Shown here piece after piece: positions 17,496-26,144 of a stretch of DNA of 64,000 nt (the stretch's first letter is position 1; the number at the start of each line of letters is the position of its first letter). A program made the position numbers and the translations under genes. The notes under the pieces are model-generated. The model had not been told where the DNA came from, searched no databases, and saw only the letters and a list, made by a program, of their open reading frames with translations. Source of the DNA: Pedobacter ginsengisoli (GTDB lineage Bacteria > Bacteroidota > Bacteroidia > Sphingobacteriales > Sphingobacteriaceae). The stretch covers positions 248,001-312,000 of the forward strand of contig NZ_JASSYX010000002.1 of NCBI RefSeq assembly GCF_030244015.1, read 5' to 3'.

Positions 17496-18644
17496 ATGGA
17501 AAGGATTTATCTGGACAATGCAGCGACAACACCTTTGGATCCCGAGGTCATAGCAGAGATGGTAAACGTGATGCAGAGGTACTACGGCAACCCTTCTTCT
17601 ATACATGCCCAGGGCCGCGAAGTACGTACCCTGATAGAAAAAGCAAGGAAGACTGTTGCCGGCTTGCTGAACGCCACACCTGCAGAGATCTTCTTTACGT
17701 CGGGAGGTACCGAAGCCGATAATACCGCTATTCGCAGTGGTATTGCTGCATTTAACATCAAACATGCCATTACCTCAAAAATCGAGCACCATGCGGTAGA
17801 GCACACGTTAAACATGCTGTTGCAGCAGGGTGTTATCGATAAGCTGAGTTTCGTCAATGTAGATGCCAAAGGAAACATTGACTATGGGCACCTGGAAGAA
17901 CTGCTGAAGAACAATGAGCGTTCTTTTGTTTCACTGATGCACGCCAATAATGAGATTGGAACATTGACGGATATAGAGCGGGTAGGAGACATTTGTGAAG
18001 CTTACAATGCCATTTATCATTGCGACACAGTACAGACCATGGGACATTACAAACATGATGTTAGGAAACTTAAAGCTCATTTTATTGTTTGTGCTGCACA
18101 TAAATTGCACGGGCCCAAGGGTGTCGGTTTCCTATATGTGAATCATGCCATCAAGATCAGCCCGATGATTTCCGGCGGCGCGCAGGAACGCAACATGAGA
18201 GGGGGGACAGAGAATGTGTATGGTATCGTTGGTCTTGCGAAAGCATTGCAAATGGCCTATGCAGAAATGGAGGCGCATCAAATATATATACAGGAGCTGA
18301 AGACTTACCTGAAAGATAAACTGAGTTCAGAAGTTCCCGATCTTTTCTTTAATGGGGAAACAGATGCCGACAAGAGTTTATATACAGTGCTTAATGTTTC
18401 GTTCCCGGCAATGGACATGTCTGATATGCTATTGTTCAATCTCGATATCAGCGGTGTTTCTGCATCAGGTGGCAGTGCATGCTCTTCAGGCTCAAATATT
18501 GGCTCGCACGTCCTTACTGGCATCGCTGCCGATCCCAACCGCCCATCCATAAGGTTTTCTTTTAGTAAGTATAATACCCGGGAAGAACTGGATTTCGTGG
18601 TGGATAAGGTAAAACAGATTGTCAGTCAGAATGTATCTGTTTAA
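17496..18644 (+). CDS. Cysteine desulfurase (NifS/IscS family)
   Basis: The 382-residue PLP enzyme has YLDNAATTP at the start, HANNEIGT, PLP Lys203 in AAHKLHGPKG and the sulfur-accepting Cys329 in SGGSACSSGS. It converts cysteine to alanine and enzyme persulfide for iron-sulfur clusters and tRNA thiolation. It starts 3 bp after glmM; no iscU or sufBCD gene is nearby. Confidence 0.92.
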   Translation: MERIYLDNAATTPLDPEVIAEMVNVMQRYYGNPSSIHAQGREVRTLIEKARKTVAGLLNATPAEIFFTSGGTEADNTAIRSGIAAFNIKHAITSKIEHHAVEHTLNMLLQQGVIDKLSFVNVDAKGNIDYGHLEELLKNNERSFVSLMHANNEIGTLTDIERVGDICEAYNAIYHCDTVQTMGHYKHDVRKLKAHFIVCAAHKLHGPKGVGFLYVNHAIKISPMISGGAQERNMRGGTENVYGIVGLAKALQMAYAEMEAHQIYIQELKTYLKDKLSSEVPDLFFNGETDADKSLYTVLNVSFPAMDMSDMLLFNLDISGVSASGGSACSSGSNIGSHVLTGIAADPNRPSIRFSFSKYNTREELDFVVDKVKQIVSQNVSV

Positions 18645-18663
18645 AATAATTAAACAATAAATA

Positions 18664-18713
18664 TTCAAAGGTGTTATTATAAACAAACGTTTATTGATCA
18701 CTAAACCTTTGAA
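18664..18713. promoter_or_regulatory. Inverted repeat abutting the start codon of a small gene
   Basis: Perfect 9-bp arms TTCAAAGGT (18664-18672) and ACCTTTGAA (18705-18713) are 32 bp apart, and the right arm touches the ATG at 18714. It could be a protein-binding site or an mRNA stem that hides the start codon. Confidence 0.5.
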
Positions 18714-18917
18714 ATGATGAACAATTCAGTTAAAGATAATCAGGAGAAAAAGAGAAAGGTGTATAAGGAAACCGACGACCGGAGCGAAAATCAGACCAGT
18801 GGCGAAACTTCATCAGCCAATAGCTTTGACAGGTCTTCACTCACTAAAATGCCCGGACGCAAGAATAAACCGCTGGGATCCAGCCATGAGCCGGGCGTAA
18901 CGCCGGGAACAGAATAA
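18714..18917 (+). CDS. Small hydrophilic hypothetical protein (67 aa)
   Basis: The product is short, charged and Ser/Gly-rich, with no hydrophobic core or recognised domain (MMNNSVKDNQEKKRKV and a C-terminal GSSHEPGVTPGTE). It is probably disordered. The clean ATG, the upstream inverted repeat and the downstream terminator support a real gene. A second ATG at 18717 is also possible. Confidence 0.5.
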   Translation: MMNNSVKDNQEKKRKVYKETDDRSENQTSGETSSANSFDRSSLTKMPGRKNKPLGSSHEPGVTPGTE

Positions 18918-18961
18918 AGGAAATAAAAGATAGCAGAAAAGGAACGGCGTGCAGTTCCCCG

Positions 18962-18996
18962 AAACACAGTCCAAAACAGGGCTGTGTTTTTTGTTT
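18962..18996 (+). terminator. Rho-independent terminator
   Basis: The arms AAACACAG (18962-18969) and CTGTGTTT (18982-18989) are followed by a T-rich tail. It closes the transcript containing the 67-residue gene. Confidence 0.75.
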
Positions 18997-19002
18997 TATT
19001 AA

Positions 19003-19020
19003 ATAGAGTTAAAACTCTAT
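19003..19020. promoter_or_regulatory. Short palindrome upstream of the peptidase gene
   Basis: ATAGAGTTAAAACTCTAT has perfect 8-bp arms around AA and lies about 90 bp before the peptidase ATG. It could be a dimeric regulator site; there is no direct evidence. Confidence 0.35.
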
Positions 19021-19109
19021 ATTGCTTCTAAATTTTTACCTGTGGAATTGAGTTTTTTCTTTTTAATTCTGTTTATTTGTGTGCTAAAACGTTTTATAAT
19101 TTAACCAAT

Positions 19110-19805
19110 ATGAACAAAAAACTTACGCTATTGTTTATAGCCGGACAGTTTATCCTGGGTACAGGAGGTCTTCGCGCGCAGGAAAAGGAAACTGTGACAA
19201 AAGACGGGCTTACGCTAAACTTTTCGAGTAATGATGCTTCATTTGATCCTGTATTGAAGAAAAGAATGATCGAAACCTTTTTTAAGGTATATCCCTTGTT
19301 AAAAAAGGAATACAACGACACCGCTGCAACAACTGTAAATTTTGAGATAGATACTGCATACAAAGGTGTGGCCGCGACCGGAGGCGGCAGGATTGTTTAC
19401 AATCCTGCGTATTTCAGAAAGAAACCGGGTGATGTAGACGTGGTTACGCATGAGGTTATGCATGTAGTGCAGAATTACGGAGGCCGCCGCCGCTCAGGCG
19501 GTACCAGGGGACCAGGCTGGCTTACCGAAGGCATTGCCGATTTTGTGCGTTATAAGTTCGGAGTGGACAACCCCGGCGCGGGCTGGACGCTGACTGAGTT
19601 TAATCCTGCACAGAGTTACACCAACAGTTACCGGATTACTGCCAGATTTTTGGTATGGCTTGAAAACCATGGCAATAAAGATCTGGTTAAAAAATTAGAT
19701 GCCAGCCTCCGTGCGCGCACCTATACTGATGACATCTGGAAAAAAGAAACAGGCAAAACCCTAGATGAGCAGTGGAAAGCGTATACTGAAAATCCTGTAT
19801 TGTAG
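19110..19805 (+). CDS. Secreted basic secretory protein family peptidase
   Basis: The ATG at 19110 gives 231 residues with signal peptide MNKKLTLLFIAGQFILGTGG ending near LRAQ. The BSP-family zinc motif HEVMHVVQ (His114 to His118) and the WLTEGIADFVRYKFG block (Glu140) are present. BSP proteins (PF04450) are putative zinc peptidases best known from plants (PR-17) and are also found in Bacteroidota. Substrate unknown. It is followed 8 bp later by a GH92 gene, so it may act on glycoproteins with it. Confidence 0.85.
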   Translation: MNKKLTLLFIAGQFILGTGGLRAQEKETVTKDGLTLNFSSNDASFDPVLKKRMIETFFKVYPLLKKEYNDTAATTVNFEIDTAYKGVAATGGGRIVYNPAYFRKKPGDVDVVTHEVMHVVQNYGGRRRSGGTRGPGWLTEGIADFVRYKFGVDNPGAGWTLTEFNPAQSYTNSYRITARFLVWLENHGNKDLVKKLDASLRARTYTDDIWKKETGKTLDEQWKAYTENPVL

Positions 19806-19813
19806 CACATAAG

Positions 19814-22126
19814 ATGAACCTTAATAATATGATTAAACAAATTTTAATCGCCTCACTTGTTGTGGCGTCGTTTGGTGCATCCGCACAAACAGTTGGGAAG
19901 GTTACCGACCCCGTTGAATGGATCAATCCGCTGATGGGGACCGCAAGTAAGCCTTCTTTGTCTAATGGAAATACTTATCCGTCGATAGCAGTGCCCTGGG
20001 GCATGAACTTCTGGACTCCGCAAACCGGTAAAATGGGCGACGGATGGGCCTATACCTATGATGCGGACAAGATCAGGGGGTTTAAACAGACTCACCAGCC
20101 TTCTCCTTGGATGAACGATTATGGTCAGTTTTCGGTCATGCCGGTGACCGGTAAACTTCGGTTCAACCAGGACGACCGTGCAAGCTGGTATTCTCATAAA
20201 TCTGAGACTGTCAAACCTTATTACTACAGCGTTTACCTTGCCGACGCAGATGTAACTACCGAAATCGCCCCTACTGAAAGGGCTGCGCAATTTCGTTTTA
20301 CGTTTCCAGAAACTGATGACTCTTACGTAGTTATCGATGCTTTTGATAAAGGCTCTTACATAAAAATCATTCCATCGGAGCGTAAGATCGTTGGCTATAG
20401 CACCAGGCATTCTCATAAGGTGCCGGAAAACTTCAAGAATTACTTTGTCATCTATTTTGATAAACCTTTTACTTCCGCAAGTTCATGGAAGGGTAATGAT
20501 CTTCAGAAAGATGTGCTGGAGCTGACCGCTGATCATGCCGGAGCGGTTGTGGGATTCAAAACTGCTAAGGGTGAACAGGTAAACATGAAAGTTGCTTCTT
20601 CTTTCATCAGCATTGAGCAGGCAGATATTTCTTTGAAAAGAGAGTTGGCGAATGACAGTTTTGAGGCGACCAAAAACAAAGCAAAAGCAGTCTGGAATAA
20701 AACACTCAGCAGGATCAGCGTTGAAGGCGGAACAATCGATCAGGCCCGCACTTTTTACTCTTGCCTTTACCGTACCCTATTCTTTCCGAATAAACTATAT
20801 GAATTGGATGCCAACAACAAAATCATGCACTGGAGTCCTTATAATGGCAAAATATTGCCTGGGTATATGTTTGGCGGAACCGGCTTCTGGGATACTTTCA
20901 GAGCGCTTTACCCATTCCTGAACCTGATGTATCCTTCAATAAACAAAGAGATGCAGGAAGGTCTTGCCAATGACTTTAAAGAAGGAGGCTGGCTGCCTGA
21001 ATGGTCCAGTCCTGGCTTGGCGAGTGTCATGGTGGGCAATAACTCCGCTTCGGTGGTGGCTGATGCTTATATAAAAGGATTGCGCGGGTATGACATCAAT
21101 ACACTTTGGGATGCGGTAAAACATGGTGCAGATAATGAAGGCCCGATGCCGGCTGTTGGCCGTTTGGGTGTTAAATATTACAATGAACTAGGTTATGTGC
21201 CTTATGATGTGAAGATCAATGAAAATGCGGCCAGGACACTTGAGTATTCTTATGATGATTTTGCCATTTATCAATTGGGTAAGGCATTGGGAAAACCAGC
21301 TTCTGAGATCGATATTTTCAAAAAAAGAGCAATGAACTACAAAAAGCTGTTTGATCCGGCAAGCGGCCTGATGCGCGGTAAAAACAAAGACGGTAGTTTT
21401 CAGTCGCCGTTCAATCCGTTTAAATGGGGAGATGCGTTTACTGAGGGCAACAGCTGGCATTATTCCTGGTCAGTATTCCAGGATATTGATGGCTTGTCTA
21501 AATTAATGGGCGGTAAGGAAAAGTTTGTTCAGAAGCTGGATTCTGTGTTCACGCTTCCGCCGATATTTGACGACAGTTATTATGGTGGTGTGATCCATGA
21601 GATCCGTGAGATGCAGATCGCCAATATGGGCCAGTATGCGCATGGCAATCAGCCGATCCAGCACATGATCTATTTGTACAACTATGGCGGCGCACCATGG
21701 AAAACCCAGTATTGGGTACGTGAGACCATGAACAGGATGTATAAGGCAACACCTGATGGCTATTGCGGCGATGAGGACAATGGTCAGACTTCTGCCTGGT
21801 ATGTATTCTCTGCACTTGGTTTCTATCCGGTTACTCCGGCTACGGACCAGTATGTTCTGGGTACGCCCTATTTTAAGAAAGTGACCCTGAACCTGGAGAA
21901 TGGCAAACAGATCGTGATCAACGCACCTGCTAACAGTGATGCAAATAAATATGTGAACGGACTTAAGGTCAATGGCGCGGTGCACAGCAAGAACTGGCTG
22001 AGCCATTCTGGTTTATTGAAAGGTGCAGTATTGGATTTTGACATGTCGGCCAAACCGAATATGACAAGAGGGACAACGGAGGCTGCTTTTCCTTATTCAC
22101 TTTCTACTGATCCTGCTAATAAGTAG
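19814..22126 (+). CDS. Glycoside hydrolase family 92 alpha-mannosidase
   Basis: The 770-residue secreted protein has a signal peptide (MIKQILIASLVVASFGASAQ; an alternative start is 19829) and GH92 motifs: GNTYPSIAVPWGMNFWTPQTG, FKQTHQPSPWMNDYGQFSVMP, GFWDTFRALYPFL and YCGDEDNGQTSAWYVFSALG. GH92 enzymes are calcium-dependent exo-alpha-mannosidases, often acting on alpha-1,2-mannose of N-glycans or fungal mannan. Lack of a susCD pair suggests a stand-alone accessory enzyme. Confidence 0.92.
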   Translation: MNLNNMIKQILIASLVVASFGASAQTVGKVTDPVEWINPLMGTASKPSLSNGNTYPSIAVPWGMNFWTPQTGKMGDGWAYTYDADKIRGFKQTHQPSPWMNDYGQFSVMPVTGKLRFNQDDRASWYSHKSETVKPYYYSVYLADADVTTEIAPTERAAQFRFTFPETDDSYVVIDAFDKGSYIKIIPSERKIVGYSTRHSHKVPENFKNYFVIYFDKPFTSASSWKGNDLQKDVLELTADHAGAVVGFKTAKGEQVNMKVASSFISIEQADISLKRELANDSFEATKNKAKAVWNKTLSRISVEGGTIDQARTFYSCLYRTLFFPNKLYELDANNKIMHWSPYNGKILPGYMFGGTGFWDTFRALYPFLNLMYPSINKEMQEGLANDFKEGGWLPEWSSPGLASVMVGNNSASVVADAYIKGLRGYDINTLWDAVKHGADNEGPMPAVGRLGVKYYNELGYVPYDVKINENAARTLEYSYDDFAIYQLGKALGKPASEIDIFKKRAMNYKKLFDPASGLMRGKNKDGSFQSPFNPFKWGDAFTEGNSWHYSWSVFQDIDGLSKLMGGKEKFVQKLDSVFTLPPIFDDSYYGGVIHEIREMQIANMGQYAHGNQPIQHMIYLYNYGGAPWKTQYWVRETMNRMYKATPDGYCGDEDNGQTSAWYVFSALGFYPVTPATDQYVLGTPYFKKVTLNLENGKQIVINAPANSDANKYVNGLKVNGAVHSKNWLSHSGLLKGAVLDFDMSAKPNMTRGTTEAAFPYSLSTDPANK

Positions 22127-22130
22127 TAAA

Positions 22131-22164
22131 AGGTAAAATTGAGTGATAGGTAAAATTGAGTGAT
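22131..22164. repeat. 17-bp perfect tandem duplication
   Basis: The unit aggtaaaattgagtgat occurs twice without a gap just after the GH92 stop codon. It looks like replication slippage. Confidence 0.6.
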
Positions 22165-22182
22165 CTTTTTTCGGACTGGACC

Positions 22183-22205
22183 TTGTGCCCTGAAAAAGGG
22201 CACAA
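22183..22205 (+). terminator. Stem-loop after the GH92 gene
   Basis: TTGTGCCCT and AGGGCACAA pair perfectly around GAAAA. There is no T-run after it, so it may be an mRNA-stabilising hairpin rather than a classical terminator. Confidence 0.4.
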
Positions 22206-22294
22206 ATCCTATGTCCTCTCAAAGACACTAAATTTTAGGGAAAGCAAAGTGGAAAGGCAGGGAGATAAATAAACAAACTGAATAATAAGCTTCA

Positions 22295-22357
22295 CGTCAT
22301 TGCGAGGCACGAAGCAATCTCATACATGATGAGATTGCTTCGTGCCTCGCAATGACG
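22295..22357. repeat. 29-bp perfect palindromic element (REP-like)
   Basis: The arms at 22295-22323 and 22329-22357 are perfect inverse complements around acatg. The arm begins CGTCATTGCGAGGCACGAAG and continues with CAATCTCAT. Sequences of the type GTCATTGCGAG...GAAGCAATC are known to me as dispersed palindromic repeats in many bacterial genomes. It lies between convergent genes and encodes no protein. Confidence 0.8.
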
Positions 22358-22368
22358 GATGTTTAACG

Positions 22369-22404
22369 AAGAAGGCCGGTTCAATTGAGCCGGCCTTCTT
22401 TATT
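22369..22404. terminator. Terminator between GH92 and accD
   Basis: AAGAAGGCCGGTTC (22369-22382) pairs with GAGCCGGCCTTCTT (22387-22400) with one wobble around AATT, followed by TATTAAT. It probably ends plus-strand transcription and perhaps that from accD. Confidence 0.65.
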
Positions 22405-22438
22405 AATATAGTTTAAGATCTTCGCAGATCCTTATCAT

Positions 22439-23284
22439 TTAGTGTTTCATCATTTTAATAAAGGCAGCCAGTTTTGCTTTCATCGCCCGGCGGTCTACTA
22501 TAAAGTCCAGGAAACCATGTTCTAAAACGAATTCAGCAGTCTGGAAGCCTTTAGGCAGGTCTTTCTTAATGGTTTCTTTGATGACCCTTGGTCCGGCGAA
22601 GCCTATCAGGGCACCGGGTTCAGCGATGTTGATGTCTCCGAGCATCGCATAGGATGCCGTTACGCCGCCGGTAGTAGGATCAGTAAGTAAAGAGATGTAT
22701 GGAATCTTTGCCTGGCTCAGCAGCGCTAATTTAGCTGAGGTTTTGGCCATTTGCATTAACGAAAAAGCCGCTTCCATCATCCGGGCACCGCCGGATTTGG
22801 AAATCATCAGGAAAGGGATTTTGTGCTTCATTGAATAATCGATGCTGCGGGCGATCTTTTCACCCACCACAGAGCCCATGGAACCGCCTATGAAATTAAA
22901 ATCCATACAGGCTACAACCAGATCTTCACCTTCGATCTTGCCGTGTGCGGCTCTTATGGCGTCTTTCAGGCCAGTTTTAGCGATGCTTTCCACCAATCTG
23001 TCTTTATAAGGTTTGGTGTCTGTGAAATTCAGCGGATCGGCGGACTTGAGGTCCGGAAACAGTTCAGTAAACTGGTTTTCATCAAACAGTACCTGGAAGT
23101 ACTCTTTGGAACCTACCCTCAAATGGTAATCACAATATTGACAAACGTATTTATTTTCTAAAAGATCAGCGGTGTGTAATGCCTTTTTACAATTAGGACA
23201 TTTGTTCCATAAACCGTCTGGTGCTTCTTTTTTTTCTTCTGTAAGGGTACTGATACCTTTTTTTTCTCTCTTAAACCAAGCCAT
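22439..23284 (-). CDS. accD: Acetyl-CoA carboxylase carboxyltransferase subunit beta
   Basis: The 281-residue protein has the N-terminal zinc ribbon (Cys29, Cys32, Cys48, Cys51) and the carboxyltransferase core: [37 protein letters not shown] and [16 protein letters not shown]. With AccA it transfers CO2 from biotin to acetyl-CoA, the first committed step of fatty-acid synthesis. accA is not adjacent. Confidence 0.95.
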   Translation of the reverse strand: MAWFKREKKGISTLTEEKKEAPDGLWNKCPNCKKALHTADLLENKYVCQYCDYHLRVGSKEYFQVLFDENQFTELFPDLKSADPLNFTDTKPYKDRLVESIAKTGLKDAIRAAHGKIEGEDLVVACMDFNFIGGSMGSVVGEKIARSIDYSMKHKIPFLMISKSGGARMMEAAFSLMQMAKTSAKLALLSQAKIPYISLLTDPTTGGVTASYAMLGDINIAEPGALIGFAGPRVIKETIKKDLPKGFQTAEFVLEHGFLDFIVDRRAMKAKLAAFIKMMKH

Positions 23285-23436
23285 GTTATTTCCTGAAAAA
23301 TGCGACTACAAAGAAACAAAAAAAAATGAGAACAGTTTAAGGTTGTTTTTAATGACCGGAAAGTGCCCTGCCGTTTATATCGGTCTGGGATGAAAATGTG
23401 CTGAAAGAAAGCATATTAATGCAAAATAATGCGCTT

Positions 23437-23444
23437 TACCTTTG
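23437..23444 (+). promoter_or_regulatory. Predicted -7 element for fbaA
   Basis: TACCTTTG matches TAnnTTTG. Transcription would start near 23450, downstream of the first possible ATG-like frame opening, which supports the ATG at 23493. Confidence 0.5.
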
Positions 23445-23492
23445 CCAAAAATGATATTTTTCCTAACTTCGGCGTACATTAAAATATTAAAG

Positions 23493-24572
23493 ATGAGTTT
23501 AAAAGGTTACAAGGGCGTAGTTTACGGAGATGCCGTTCAGGAATTGTTTGAACAGGCAAAAAAACATCAATTTGCATTACCAGCAGTAAATGTTACCGGC
23601 ACAAACACCATAAATGCAGTGATGGAAACTGCCAAGGCGGTTAATTCACCGGTAATTATACAATTATCTAATGGCGGAGCACAGTTTTATGCTGGTAAGA
23701 CATTAAATAATGATGGTTTGAAAGCCTGCATCTTAGGTGCAGTATCTGCAGCTAAGCACGTTCATTTATTGGCTGAACACTATGGTGTAGCTGTTGTATT
23801 GCACACTGACCATGCTGCCAAAAAACTTTTGCCATGGATAGACGGATTGCTGGATCATGGCGAGCAGTTCTTCGCAGAACACGGAAAGCCATTGTTCTCC
23901 TCGCACATGCTGGATCTTTCTGAAGAGTCAATTGAAGAAAACATGGAGATCTCTGCCAAATACCTGGAGCGTATGTCAAAAATGGGAATGACTATTGAGA
24001 TCGAGCTTGGTGTAACAGGCGGTGAAGAGGACGGCGTTGATAACAGTGATGTAGACAGTTCCAAACTATACACCCAGCCTTCTGAAGTAGCTTATGCTTA
24101 CCAGGAACTGAGCAAGGTCAGTGATAAGTTTACGGTGGCCGCCGCTTTTGGTAATGTTCATGGTGTATATAAACCGGGTAATGTGAAGCTTCAGCCGGTT
24201 ATCCTTAAAAACTCTCAGGATTACATCAAAGAAAAACTGGGATTGACCGCTGAAAAACCTATTAATTTTGTATTCCACGGTGGTTCAGGTTCTTCTCAGG
24301 AAGAGATCAGAGAAGCCATTTCTTACGGTGCCATCAAAATGAATATTGATACAGATATGCAATGGGCATTCTGGGAAGGTATCCTGGATTATTATAAAGC
24401 CAATGAAGCCTATCTTCAGGGCCAGATCGGCAACCCGGATGGTGAAGATAAACCCAACAAGAAATATTATGATCCGCGTGTCTGGTTACGTAAAGGCGAA
24501 GAGCAATTTGTTGCACGCCTGAAACAGGCATTTGAAGATTTAAACTGTAAGGACGCCAGTGATAAACTGTAA
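23493..24572 (+). CDS. fbaA: Class II fructose-bisphosphate aldolase
   Basis: The chosen start MSLKGYKGVVYGDAVQELF gives 359 residues; an upstream in-frame extension overlaps the promoter. Zinc-site motif VVLHTDHAAK, the acidic loop TIEIELGVTGGEEDG, FGNVHGVYKPGNV and FHGGSGSS are those of class II, zinc-dependent aldolases. The enzyme splits fructose-1,6-bisphosphate in glycolysis and works in reverse in gluconeogenesis. It is monocistronic with its own terminator. Confidence 0.93.
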   Translation: MSLKGYKGVVYGDAVQELFEQAKKHQFALPAVNVTGTNTINAVMETAKAVNSPVIIQLSNGGAQFYAGKTLNNDGLKACILGAVSAAKHVHLLAEHYGVAVVLHTDHAAKKLLPWIDGLLDHGEQFFAEHGKPLFSSHMLDLSEESIEENMEISAKYLERMSKMGMTIEIELGVTGGEEDGVDNSDVDSSKLYTQPSEVAYAYQELSKVSDKFTVAAAFGNVHGVYKPGNVKLQPVILKNSQDYIKEKLGLTAEKPINFVFHGGSGSSQEEIREAISYGAIKMNIDTDMQWAFWEGILDYYKANEAYLQGQIGNPDGEDKPNKKYYDPRVWLRKGEEQFVARLKQAFEDLNCKDASDKL

Positions 24573-24595
24573 TTGTCTATAGGATATGGAATACG

Positions 24596-24630
24596 AAGCG
24601 CCTTGAGAATTACTTAAGGCGCTTTTTTTG
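24596..24630 (+). terminator. Rho-independent terminator after fbaA
   Basis: AAGCGCCTT (24596-24604) pairs with AAGGCGCTT (24616-24624), followed directly by a T-run to 24629. Confidence 0.85.
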
Positions 24631-24739
24631 TTTATGGCTTGACATTAATTATGGATGCCTATCATGACGAACATATAACCATTAAGAAACATGGGAAACA
24701 TTATCTTTATATCATCTCTTTAATTAAGCAATTGCCACT

Positions 24740-25165
24740 ATGGAAACACTTCAGGTAAACAAAGTACATAGCAAAGACGATTTGGAAAAAGTCTTTGCGG
24801 TAAGAAAAACTGTATTTGTAGATGAACAGAACTGTCCGCCTGAACTGGAATGGGAGCATGAGGGAGAATCTGTACACTTTCTTGCGTTGTTAAACGGCGA
24901 ACCCTGTGGCGCCTGCCGCTGGCGTAAAACAGATAACGGTTATAAGCTGGAGCGCTTTGCTGTTTTAATGGAACACAGAGGCAAGAGAATAGGGCAGGCC
25001 CTCGTTGCCGCAGCCTTGTCTGACCTGCCCGGAGACGCTGGCTACATTTACCTCAATGCCCAGCTTGATGCCATGCGCATGTACTCCAGGTTTGGTTTCA
25101 TCGCCGAAGGCGAGCAGTTTGAAGAAGCCGGTATTCAACACTTTAAAATGGTAAAAAGATTGTAA
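24740..25165 (+). CDS. GNAT-family N-acetyltransferase
   Basis: The 141-residue protein has the GNAT fold: VRKTVFVDEQNCPPELEWE, the acetyl-CoA loop EHRGKRIGQALV and the end YLNAQLDAMRMYSRFGF. It resembles the ElaA/YjcF-like group. Acceptor unknown. It converges with the HMG-CoA lyase gene 13 bp away. Confidence 0.85.
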   Translation: METLQVNKVHSKDDLEKVFAVRKTVFVDEQNCPPELEWEHEGESVHFLALLNGEPCGACRWRKTDNGYKLERFAVLMEHRGKRIGQALVAAALSDLPGDAGYIYLNAQLDAMRMYSRFGFIAEGEQFEEAGIQHFKMVKRL

Positions 25166-25178
25166 AGGGCTTTCCCTC

Positions 25179-26036
25179 CTATGAAAAGACCTTCGAAGAA
25201 AAAGCCAGGGCTTCCTGCCATTTATCCATATCAAGATCTAAAGACAGACCTCTGGTGTTCAGATAACTGATCAGATCTTCTGTGGCCAGGTTACCTGTCA
25301 GAGCATCTGCTGCCATAGGACAGCCCCCAAAACCTTTCAGCGCACTGTCAAAGCGCGTACAGCCGCATTCATATGCAGCTGCTATTTTCTCCTGCCGGGT
25401 CGAAGGAGTACTGTGCAAATGCAGGCCAATTTCTGTCGAGTTGAATTTTGACACCAGTGCCGGCAATATCGTCTTTATTTTCTCGGGCGACGAGACCCCG
25501 GTAGTGTCCGACAAAGAAAGGACCTTCACACCGTTGTCTACCAGTTCAGTTGCCCATTGCTCGAGTATCTCCACATTCCAGGGATCCCCGTAGGGATTTC
25601 CAAAACCCATAGAAAGATAGACCACAGCAGTCTTGTCATTCCTATCACACAATTCCATCATCTGTTTTACAATATCCATGGATTGCGAGATTGTCGTATT
25701 GGCATTTCTTTGCTGGAAGGTCTCAGAGATAGAGAAAGGAAAGCCCAGGTAATCGATCTCTTCAAATGATACCGCCTCCTGGGCGCCTCTTAAATTGGCT
25801 ACAATGGCAAGAAGGCTTGAAGAGGTAACAGAAAGATCAAGCTTTGCTAAAACTTCCCTGGTATCGCGCAGTTGAGGTATGGCCCTGGGCGATACAAAAC
25901 TTCCAAAGTCTATGGTATCAAATCCCACCTGCAGGAGCAGGTTGATGTATGCGGCCTTGATATCGGTAGGAATAAAATCGTGGATGCCCTGCATGGCATC
26001 TCTCGGGCATTCAATCAATTTAACCGGTTGCTGCAT
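25179..26036 (-). CDS. Hydroxymethylglutaryl-CoA lyase
   Basis: The 285-residue TIM-barrel protein has KLIECPRDAMQG at the start, FGSFVSPRAIPQL, the His pair LHLHST and the HMGL signature ALKGFGGCPMA with its active Cys. It cleaves HMG-CoA to acetoacetate and acetyl-CoA in leucine breakdown. Other leucine-degradation genes are absent here, although a leucine-dehydrogenase-like gene is at 7.8 kb. Confidence 0.87.
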   Translation of the reverse strand: MQQPVKLIECPRDAMQGIHDFIPTDIKAAYINLLLQVGFDTIDFGSFVSPRAIPQLRDTREVLAKLDLSVTSSSLLAIVANLRGAQEAVSFEEIDYLGFPFSISETFQQRNANTTISQSMDIVKQMMELCDRNDKTAVVYLSMGFGNPYGDPWNVEILEQWATELVDNGVKVLSLSDTTGVSSPEKIKTILPALVSKFNSTEIGLHLHSTPSTRQEKIAAAYECGCTRFDSALKGFGGCPMAADALTGNLATEDLISYLNTRGLSLDLDMDKWQEALAFSSKVFS

Positions 26037-26074
26037 TTATTCGTCTTTTATGGAATTTCCTGTGTTAGTTAGGA

Positions 26075-26106
26075 CAAAGATACACAACAAACAAAAAGGC
26101 ATCCAA
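26075..26106 (-). promoter_or_regulatory. Predicted promoter of the HMG-CoA lyase gene
   Basis: On the minus strand TTG (26106-26104) is followed after 21 bp by TATCTTTG (26082-26075), matching the Bacteroidota TTG-N19-21-TAnnTTTG promoter. It overlaps the secDF terminator hairpin. Confidence 0.6.
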
Positions 26107-26122
26107 ACCGGATGCCTTTTTT
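26093..26122. terminator. Terminator after secDF
   Basis: AAAAAGGCATCC (26093-26104) and GGATGCCTTTTT (26110-26121) form a perfect 12-bp stem. On the minus strand it ends the secDF transcript. Confidence 0.8.
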
Positions 26123-26144
26123 ATTAAAGAAGCCTTTAAAACTC

